This document shows, piece after piece, positions 51,728 to 57,095 of a stretch of 57,095 bases of DNA (its first letter is position 1; each line of letters begins with the position of its first letter). The position numbers were made by a program, and so were the translations under genes. The notes under the pieces are model-generated. The model was not told where the DNA came from. It did not search any database and was given only the letters and a program-made list of their open reading frames with translations. This DNA is from an uncultured Clostridia bacterium (GTDB lineage: Bacteria > Bacillota > Clostridia > Oscillospirales > Acutalibacteraceae). Where the stretch lies: the NCBI GenBank assembly GCA_947628175.1, contig CANQZA010000006.1:1-57095 (forward strand), given 5' to 3'.

Positions 51728-52050
51728 TCTTTCACCTCGCTTTCATCCTCGCTCCAGTCAAGTGCTTGTCCGCAATTTGGACAGCAATTCTCTCCCCATC
51801 CATCATATCCTTCTTCAAACGTATGATCGCACTCTGGGCAATTCGCCATGTCGTAGACCATAACGCCGTCTGCGTAGCCGTCTCCATAATAAAGAGGCTT
51901 TTTCGGCTCCTGCTCTTCAAGTGCCATTATTGCCATGCCAATACTTTTGATTTTGTCCCTTTTAATTTGTTTGATTTCTCTAACGGAAGTATCGAATCTG
52001 ATTTCGCTAGCAATGTGCTTCAAATTTTCAATCGCTGTGCGAATATCCAT
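51724..52050 (-). CDS. Zinc-ribbon protein, 108 aa
   Basis: The helical N-terminus (TAIENLKHIASEIRFDTSVR) precedes NCPECDHTFEEGYDGWGENC and CPNCGQALDW. Common phage type of unknown function. Start overlaps the preceding stop (TGATG). Confidence 0.65.
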   Translation of the reverse strand: MDIRTAIENLKHIASEIRFDTSVREIKQIKRDKIKSIGMAIMALEEQEPKKPLYYGDGYADGVMVYDMANCPECDHTFEEGYDGWGENCCPNCGQALDWSEDESEVKE

Positions 52051-52631
52051 CAATCCTCACCGCCTTTCAGCAGTCTTACAACCTCTGCTCCAGCTTCTTC
52101 TGGTCGGCAAAACCGAAACTCCACCCCATAGTCTCTTGACATGCTGTGCATAATCTTAATGAGCTGTATGTTGCTCGCAGGTGGCTTCGGCGATTTCTGA
52201 CCGTTCATTTCCGCTTTCCGCTTTTCTTTGTAATAACGGAACATCTGCGGATTTTTCCAGTTTTTCAAGTCCTCAACCGTCTTGATACCGTCTTTATTCT
52301 CGACAAGAATAATCAGCCGGATGTTGTTATTCATAGCAAGATGCACCTCGTCATGGAAGCGGGCATGTTGCTGAATTAAATCTGAATACAACTCACTGCA
52401 TGAAAATTTTGTGTCAACACACACATCATAGGTTCCCAGTAAGTCCATTTTTTTGACCGGAATACCACGTTTTTCTTTCCGTTTCAGAACATCTTCCACC
52501 TTGTCGTTTGACAGTATGTAGTCCCCGACTGGCAACGGAACACGGATACATTCAATGCCGTTATCGGCAAAATATTTCCTCTTGTTTTCGTGCTTATTGG
52601 CTTTTTGCGCCATGTCTTCAAGGATTTTCAT
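52050..52631 (-). CDS. ERCC4-type nuclease
   Basis: ATG 52631 follows GGAGG. VPLPVGDYILSNDKVEDVLK-like start with D, ERK-type VCVDTKFSCSELYSDL and LIILVENKDGIKTVEDLKNW place it in the ERCC4/XPF-like nuclease group, often found in phages. It may act on branched DNA during recombination or packaging. Confidence 0.7.
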   Translation of the reverse strand: MKILEDMAQKANKHENKRKYFADNGIECIRVPLPVGDYILSNDKVEDVLKRKEKRGIPVKKMDLLGTYDVCVDTKFSCSELYSDLIQQHARFHDEVHLAMNNNIRLIILVENKDGIKTVEDLKNWKNPQMFRYYKEKRKAEMNGQKSPKPPASNIQLIKIMHSMSRDYGVEFRFCRPEEAGAEVVRLLKGGED

Positions 52632-52869
52632 TCTTACCTCCAATCTCTGACATGCTCTCACCCATTATCTGCGCCATATTCTCGTAATAAGCGTCTCGTT
52701 CTTTTTCGACTTTCCTGATGTACGCCTTTTCGATATAGCAACCCCACACCTGTTTATTCCGCTCATACTGGAACCTGCTATCCCATCCATCACCGAATAT
52801 ATCACAGCTTGCGCTTTCTCCGCTTTCACTATTCGACCAGTGGAATAGCGGGCAAATATTGCATTGCAT
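52618..52869 (-). CDS. Cys-rich phage protein, 83 aa
   Basis: MQCNICPLFHWSNSESGESA, SCDIFGDGWDSRF and VWGCYIEKAYIRKVEKERDA: Cys in a ferredoxin-like or zinc pattern. Its ATG overlaps the preceding stop (TAATG). Function unknown. Confidence 0.6.
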   Translation of the reverse strand: MQCNICPLFHWSNSESGESASCDIFGDGWDSRFQYERNKQVWGCYIEKAYIRKVEKERDAYYENMAQIMGESMSEIGGKNENP

Positions 52870-53414
52870 TATTCCGTCCCTCCAATCTGCTTCAGCAGGC
52901 TTTCAATGTTGATTGTGCGTCCGGTCTTGGTGAGTTCTTGCTTATATACCGTTCCTGCGTAACCATCTGTGCGGAGTATGCATATTGTATCCGTCTCCTT
53001 TTGACCACCAACCCCAGTGACTACATCTTTATTTCCGTAAGAATCCGTTACAATATCACCAACATGGATTTCCTTTGAATTTTCCCATGCCCTAATTTTT
53101 TCCACAGCCTCTTTGAGGGTATTTTCCTTTAGAATCGTGCAAATTGTTGCACGTCCAAATATCTCCATAAGTTCATTCGTCTTAAATCCTCCGTCTTCAT
53201 AAAGAAGACCAATTCTTTTAACAACTTCCCATGCTTCATTTAACCCGTCCTCATAGGTCTTTTCTGGAATATTATGTAAATATTTTTCCGAAATCACAAA
53301 ATGCACGTATGGATTTTCCGTATTTCCGTCTGCGTTAATTGCATAAAATCCATTATCTTTTGCGATAATCACAACTTCTGCATATACCTTATCGCCAACA
53401 TTAAACTCGCTCAT
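52869..53414 (-). CDS. Hypothetical protein, 181 aa
   Basis: N-terminal small beta domain (FNVGDKVYAEVVIIAKDNGF), a helical middle (GLNEAWEVVKRIGLLYEDG) and KEIHVGDIVTDSYGNKDVVT. This is a common phage protein of unknown function. Confidence 0.65.
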   Translation of the reverse strand: MSEFNVGDKVYAEVVIIAKDNGFYAINADGNTENPYVHFVISEKYLHNIPEKTYEDGLNEAWEVVKRIGLLYEDGGFKTNELMEIFGRATICTILKENTLKEAVEKIRAWENSKEIHVGDIVTDSYGNKDVVTGVGGQKETDTICILRTDGYAGTVYKQELTKTGRTINIESLLKQIGGTE

Positions 53415-53626
53415 TCCTTGTCTCCTTTCATTCCTTTCAGTTCAAACCACAAAAAGCATTCCCGTATGCCGTATGCGTCCTCAAACAGCACAAAATATCT
53501 GTACTTGCGGAGCAAGCGCATACGCTTGATTTCTTTTCCTGTTTCCCTTTTAATTGTCAGTTTGTAAATCTGTCCTTCTGTCAAATTTTCGCCCCTTTCA
53601 TCCGTTGTGCTGAACATATTCCGCAT
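53411..53626 (-). CDS. Hypothetical protein, 71 aa
   Basis: ENLTEGQIYKLTIKRETGKE then KYRYFVLFEDAYGIRECFLW: small beta barrel-like. Start uncertain between ATG 53626 and 53617, both in the overlap with the previous gene. Function unknown. Confidence 0.6.
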   Translation of the reverse strand: MRNMFSTTDERGENLTEGQIYKLTIKRETGKEIKRMRLLRKYRYFVLFEDAYGIRECFLWFELKGMKGDKE

Positions 53627-54182
53627 CTGCGTAAAATCCGTGATTCGACCAATATAACCGCCTCATTGGCTTTTCTTCGTCAACAAGTCTATTCCCTCTA
53701 TATCCGCCCATTTTATCCAAAATTCTTTTTCTGTGCTTCTCATACTCTTTCATCATTTTCTTTTCGCTGTCATATGGTTCTAAAAACTGATACGTCACAT
53801 CATGTTTCCAAAAAAGCATGTCCCCAATAATTCCGATCTGCGCCCACAATGCTCTTCCTCCGCGTTCTCTCGGTCCATACTCAACGGTTATGCGCTTGGA
53901 AAGATTTTTCGGAATGATTGTTTTATACTTTTTCCGTTCCTGTTCAGCAATCGCCATGAGCTCTTCAACTGTCTTTTCGCCGTCTTTAACCTCGTAACAG
54001 ACGCCAACATCGGTCCGATAAAAAGGATAATCGGGCAATCCTTCAACCTTTGTTATTGTCGCAATCCTGCATTCGCCCAAAATAACCTTTGCTATTTTAT
54101 CCCAAACAGATAAAATTTTCAGCGGATTCTTCTTTTCAGCTTCGGATTTCAGAAAATCATAGATGCTTAACTGCCCTTTCAT
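53598..54182 (-). CDS. Hypothetical protein with N-terminal clamp-like motif, 194 aa
   Basis: Starts MKGQLSIYDFLKSEAEKK; QLSIYDF resembles the beta-clamp-binding consensus QL[SD]LF. The rest includes YPFYRTDVGVCYEVKDGEKT and a C-terminal helical basic region. Function unknown; the motif suggests contact with the replication fork. Confidence 0.6.
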   Translation of the reverse strand: MKGQLSIYDFLKSEAEKKNPLKILSVWDKIAKVILGECRIATITKVEGLPDYPFYRTDVGVCYEVKDGEKTVEELMAIAEQERKKYKTIIPKNLSKRITVEYGPRERGGRALWAQIGIIGDMLFWKHDVTYQFLEPYDSEKKMMKEYEKHRKRILDKMGGYRGNRLVDEEKPMRRLYWSNHGFYADAEYVQHNG

Positions 54183-54796
54183 TCTTTCACATCTTCCTTG
54201 TACATTCCCATTTCCTTCAGTTCGTCAATCCACACATCTATTGACGGCGGTATCATGTCCGGAAACGCTTCTTTTGACGATTTATAGAGTTTTTCAAGAT
54301 ATTCTTTTGTGTACCCACCAACTGGAATATCATCACGCCTGCATACGTATTTGAATGAATAAAAATCAGTTTCCGGTTTCCTGCCTCTTATGTAGTAACG
54401 CTCTCTTTTTCCTTTACTCTCTCTGCAAAACAAAATCATACCATTTTCGTTACATTCATTGGTATATGGACACGGCTTGCCGTTGCAGAAATTCTCCCAT
54501 TCAGACACCGGCATTTCATAAACGCTACGTTCAATCCGTTTAATCGCTGAACTTCTCGGCTTTATTCCCTGTATTACCGCAATCACGTCATATACCGCCG
54601 TGAGATTGCTGTCTGCTCCAATGTCGGCATATATCCTATGTCCGTTTTCGTATGTAATTTCTGCAACCTCTTTCATGTACTCTCTGCCTCCGGATTTGTA
54701 CCAGTCTTGAACGGCTTCGATCTTCTCAACATTTTCATGGTTCATTTTCAAAATCGGCACTAAGGCCATGAGCGTATAGTTAATGTCACTGTTCAT
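54179..54796 (-). CDS. Hypothetical protein, 205 aa
   Basis: ATG 54796 follows GGGAGG. LMALVPILKMNHENVEKIEA and GREYMKEVAEITYENGHRIY, then Cys-rich CNGKPCPYTNECNENGMILF. Contains no family I recognise. Confidence 0.6.
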   Translation of the reverse strand: MNSDINYTLMALVPILKMNHENVEKIEAVQDWYKSGGREYMKEVAEITYENGHRIYADIGADSNLTAVYDVIAVIQGIKPRSSAIKRIERSVYEMPVSEWENFCNGKPCPYTNECNENGMILFCRESKGKRERYYIRGRKPETDFYSFKYVCRRDDIPVGGYTKEYLEKLYKSSKEAFPDMIPPSIDVWIDELKEMGMYKEDVKE

Positions 54797-54945
54797 TGTC
54801 GTTCCTCCCATTCGTCACAGCAAAAGTTATAATCTGTAAAATCTGAAAGATACTCGCTTTCATCATTCACGCATACCCATCCGTCACCAATCTGCTCGTG
54901 CTTATGGAAACGGCAATTTCCGCAGCATTCTTTCTCATCAAACAT
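54793..54945 (-). CDS. Cys-rich small protein, 50 aa
   Basis: ATG 54945 after GGAGG. ECCGNCRFHKHEQIGDGWVC and DYNFCCDEWEERQ: the CGNCRF...GWVCVN...CDEW pattern of a small zinc or metal-binding protein. ATGA overlap with next gene. Confidence 0.7.
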   Translation of the reverse strand: MFDEKECCGNCRFHKHEQIGDGWVCVNDESEYLSDFTDYNFCCDEWEERQ

Positions 54946-55282
54946 GACCTTTTACCTCCATCCTCAAATCGTAAATGAACTGGCATAGTTTCTCGGCTGT
55001 CTCCGCCGCCGCATCGTCGCCTACAAGGTGCCGCACGTACTGTTTACCGTGAATAAGGCAAGTCAGCCTGCGTATCATATCCCACACCTGCGATGCTGTT
55101 GTACCGCCTCCGAACGCTTCTCCCATCACTGAACCGCCCCAACTGTAATCTTTGCCACGGAACCATTTATCTCTCGGTTCTTTCAACACGGTATGTGTGC
55201 CGTCCGTGCTGTGCATGTATTTTTCTTCTGCAAGGCTCTTTTTGATTTCTTCAATGATTTCCTGTTTTTCATGTTCAGTCAT
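54938..55282 (-). CDS. Hypothetical protein, 114 aa
   Basis: ATG 55282 follows GGAGG. Contains KEPRDKWFRGKDYSWGGSVM and GTTASQVWDMIRRLTCLIHG. Seen in Clostridial phages with unknown function. Confidence 0.6.
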   Translation of the reverse strand: MTEHEKQEIIEEIKKSLAEEKYMHSTDGTHTVLKEPRDKWFRGKDYSWGGSVMGEAFGGGTTASQVWDMIRRLTCLIHGKQYVRHLVGDDAAAETAEKLCQFIYDLRMEVKGHV

Positions 55283-55517
55283 TAGTCGTTTTGGCCTCCA
55301 ATTCATTTACCATCTGTTCTCTGTTTTCAACAAGAATCTGCATTTCGCTTTCAGAAAGCCTTATCCGAATATCCTTGTTGTAATATTCCAGATTGCTTTC
55401 CTCTATATAGTCAATATCGCGCCTCAAATCGAATATTTCACGTTTCAGCCTATGAAGTTCCTGCTTCACAAGAACAGCTTGTTCTATATTGCGCTTCAAT
55501 TCTTCATGCTCGGTCAT
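55275..55517 (-). CDS. Coiled-coil protein, 80 aa
   Basis: Heptads from residue 5 to 65 (KRNIEQAVLVKQELHRLKRE, IFDLRRDIDYIEESNLEYYN). Starts within ATGA of the previous stop. Function unknown. Confidence 0.65.
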   Translation of the reverse strand: MTEHEELKRNIEQAVLVKQELHRLKREIFDLRRDIDYIEESNLEYYNKDIRIRLSESEMQILVENREQMVNELEAKTTND

Positions 55518-55936
55518 TCCTCAACCCTCCTGCACTTCGGCAACGGCTCTCCGCTACAATTCATCGGCGGTCTGGAATCTACGCACCATGTATCTTCGCC
55601 CGGCTTGTGATTCTCGTTCCATAATGTACAGCGAATCACTTGCCATATATCTTCAGCTGTAAGCTGTTCGTGTGTTTTCGGATTGTTTCCATATCCCCAC
55701 AACATATTCCCGACTGCTTCAAACGTACATTTCACGCATTTACGGCGCGTGATGAAATCATCAAATATTTGTCTATGATTCGGATTCTCTTGTGAAAAAT
55801 CTACGTTCTTACTCGCCAGACTATCTGCCAGACCGTTCCACTGATTCATCCTGATTCTGAAATATTCCTCAAGCGCATCTTTGATAAGCCGGAGCTGGGC
55901 TTCGTTTAATTCAAGAACAAATTTTTTATCTTCCAC
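55514..55936 (-). CDS. Hypothetical protein, 140 aa
   Basis: Helical N-terminus (EAQLRLIKDALEEYFRIRMN), then a Trp/Cys-rich end with DIWQVIRCTLWNENHKPGED. Common phage protein; function unknown. Confidence 0.65.
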   Translation of the reverse strand: MEDKKFVLELNEAQLRLIKDALEEYFRIRMNQWNGLADSLASKNVDFSQENPNHRQIFDDFITRRKCVKCTFEAVGNMLWGYGNNPKTHEQLTAEDIWQVIRCTLWNENHKPGEDTWCVDSRPPMNCSGEPLPKCRRVEE

Positions 55937-55939
55937 GTC

Positions 55940-56095
55940 TTAATCCTCCTCATCGCATTCTATCACGCCAAACCTTTTGCCACATTCATCGCAAGTTGCA
56001 GTGCCATCCGCATGACATGTTAAATATCCCTCTCCACAATACGGGCAATAATGTATATCGTCCGTGTCTGAAAATCCAGAAATATATCCGTACAT
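55940..56095 (-). CDS. Zinc-ribbon small protein, 51 aa
   Basis: ATG 56095 follows GGAGG. IHYCPYCGEGYLTCHADGTA and TCDECGKRFGV. Zinc ribbon. Function unknown. Confidence 0.7.
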   Translation of the reverse strand: MYGYISGFSDTDDIHYCPYCGEGYLTCHADGTATCDECGKRFGVIECDEED

Positions 56096-56257
56096 TTAAT
56101 CATCCTCCATATCCGAGTCATATCCGGGATATTCGTTTCCATTCACGAGAATACCATCTTCAAATTTTCTTCCACACTTGCCACATTTAACGCAAAGAAT
56201 CCCCCATGTTTCGGAATTTTCGCATTGTCTGCACGGTAAGTAGTCAACTAATACCAT
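56096..56257 (-). CDS. Zinc-ribbon small protein, 53 aa
   Basis: ATG 56257 after AAAGGA, within the preceding gene's end. LPCRQCENSETWGILCVKCG then KCGRKFEDGI: four to six Cys. Function unknown. Confidence 0.65.
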   Translation of the reverse strand: MVLVDYLPCRQCENSETWGILCVKCGKCGRKFEDGILVNGNEYPGYDSDMEDD

Positions 56258-56660
56258 CGTATTCCATCCTTTCATTCAACGCCTGCTCGACGGCTTCTCG
56301 TGTTAAAAATACAGTTTTTCCAAAATCTCTTTCGTAATACCTAAACAAACTTCCTCTCCGCCCTATTGGTTCAACCAGATAGCGCACATTACCGAGTGAA
56401 AAATTGCCAAGTTCAATCCTCTTAGCTTCTACCGTTCGTATCTCGTTGTAGTAGTTTTTAAAACAGGTATATACTCTATCTCCAACCTTGCAGGAGAGTT
56501 TCAGAAGCAATCCCTGTTCCTCTGCGTCCTCGTAGTCGGCAAGTTTTGTAATTATTTGCCTTCCATAATTAGTGATTCCATGCTTTTGAATATTGTTATC
56601 AACGACAGGCTTTTTACTAATTCCTGTACCATCATGTTTTCTTTCCGTCAATCTCTCCAT
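56244..56660 (-). CDS. Hypothetical phage protein, 138 aa
   Basis: ATG 56660 follows GGAGG. It starts MERLTERKHDGTGISKK and has KLADYEDAEEQGLLLKL, CKVGDRVYTCFKNY and FLTREAVEQALNERME. This is a very common phage type in Firmicutes; its function is unknown. Confidence 0.75.
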   Translation of the reverse strand: MERLTERKHDGTGISKKPVVDNNIQKHGITNYGRQIITKLADYEDAEEQGLLLKLSCKVGDRVYTCFKNYYNEIRTVEAKRIELGNFSLGNVRYLVEPIGRRGSLFRYYERDFGKTVFLTREAVEQALNERMEYDGIS

Positions 56661-56700
56661 ATCCACACCTCCTTTATAAAGTTTATCAGTCCCATTTACA

Positions 56701-56970
56701 TTACTCCGCTTTGTATCGCTTATTCCAGTTTTCTATTGCTTTTTCTGGAGTTTCGGCATAACCTCCCTGTGCGTTACAGTTGTCGCACTCAACCCAGAAA
56801 ACATCTCCTTCTGAAATATCCATACCAACATAAGCTCCGGTGTTGTAGTCAATTTCTGGTTCTTCATATCCATTATCGCACAGTATTCCTTGTGTCCCGC
56901 AAAAAGGGCACTTTTTTACCTCTGGTAATGGATGATCGTCATTGTTCCAATCATTGTATGTATCTCTCAT
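56701..56970 (-). CDS. Lar-like zinc-ribbon protein, 89 aa
   Basis: VKKCPFCGTQGILCDNGYEE, WVECDNCNAQGGYAETPEKA and IENWNKRYK: the Lar-like pattern with an ETPEKAIENWN end. A second Lar-like gene is at 45888-46118. Function likely in DNA protection or RNA binding. Confidence 0.7.
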   Translation of the reverse strand: MRDTYNDWNNDDHPLPEVKKCPFCGTQGILCDNGYEEPEIDYNTGAYVGMDISEGDVFWVECDNCNAQGGYAETPEKAIENWNKRYKAE

Positions 56971-56981
56971 GTCCTACCTCC

Positions 56982-57095
56982 CTATATAACCCACTTATTC
57001 AACTGTAGAGCAGGCTTCATCATCATACGGGTATGGGGAACGGCATCCACGCTATCACTTCGCTGTATTCCGGCAATAATAAGTTTGATGTATCT
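56982..57095 (-). CDS. Open frame cut by the window end (doubtful)
   Basis: A 37-codon open frame ending at TAG 56982-56984 (VDAVPHTRMMMKPALQLNKW near its end). It may be the 3' end of a gene beyond the window. But if the genome is circular, the Spo0A-like gene continues here in another frame and stops at 57055-57057, which leaves this frame without a good start. Confidence 0.25.
   Translation of the reverse strand, partial: RYIKLIIAGIQRSDSVDAVPHTRMMMKPALQLNKWVI

Noticed and set aside
1-57095. CI/Cro-type repressor, transposase or insertion sequence
   Set aside because: None found on reading all frames given and the short ORFs I checked; regulation seems to rest on RHH proteins, Rha and RNA elements.

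Overview
The window reads as a temperate tailed phage (siphovirus-type) of a low-GC Firmicute, most likely a Clostridia/Lachnospiraceae host. Reasons: strong AGGAGG ribosome-binding sites on almost every gene, sigma-A type promoters, a Spo0A C-terminal-like protein, an SPP1-type portal, a DUF4355 scaffold, a r1t-type holin and a DnaD/G39P-like replication pair. Nearly all genes lie on the minus strand, so the functional order runs from high to low coordinates. Both ends cut an open frame and a complete attP-like site lies at about 40.7-41.1 kb, not at an end. The simplest reading is a circular phage genome opened inside the Spo0A-like gene.

Layout. 57.1-45.1 kb (minus): an early accessory block of short, overlapping genes. 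It holds zinc-ribbon proteins, an ERCC4-type nuclease, three DNA methyltransferases, a LexA-type HTH protein, YopX, an ASCH protein, an SH3+3D cell-wall protein, and a PD-(D/E)XK-like protein divergent from a ribbon-helix-helix (RHH) gene. 45.0-43.6 kb: replisome organiser, with an origin-like repeat/palindrome inside it, and a helicase loader. 42.8-40.5 kb: RNase-H-like protein, tyrosine integrase, attP region, MazG. 40.2-38.8 kb: HAD phosphatase, DUF4417 and small genes. 38.8-36.3 kb: a plus-strand operon of small early genes, divergent from an RHH gene; six copies of a TATGTGTGCTTTAT-like repeat flank or overlap three promoters. About 35.5-35.7 kb: two back-to-back promoter-to-terminator units without convincing ORFs, i.e. 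candidate small RNAs. 34-28 kb: SSB, small membrane, zinc-ribbon and lipoproteins, and tRNA-Glu and tRNA-Gln. 27.5-20.3 kb: packaging and head genes (TerL, sigma-like regulator, portal, scaffold, major capsid, decoration, connector), then an XhlA-like protein and an HTH protein. 20.2-14.0 kb: low-complexity proteins, two HExxH proteins and a fibre cassette. 13.9-3.4 kb: head-tail joining and tail genes, with holin and a GIY-YIG protein embedded, ending with a 1739-aa tape measure. 3.3-0 kb: lipoprotein and membrane cargo genes, Rha antirepressor with an attenuator-like leader, an RHH gene and the cut Spo0A-like gene.

Most interesting. A ~33-nt element (ACCGG, variable stem, A-rich AUG-containing loop, complementary stem, CGCUGACC) sits just upstream of the start codons of exactly three structural genes: capsid, tail tube and tape measure. 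Its stem covaries in all three copies, which points to a conserved RNA regulatory structure. Other strong signals are the RHH/repeat switch, the twin small transcripts, the rha leader with a terminator inside a leader ORF, an early gene interrupted by an in-frame UGA, and a group of proteins carrying sliding-clamp-binding-like motifs.

Limits. All calls come from reading sequence and translations by eye. Family names rest on recognised motifs, no database or folding program was run, and many short phage genes remain of unknown function.
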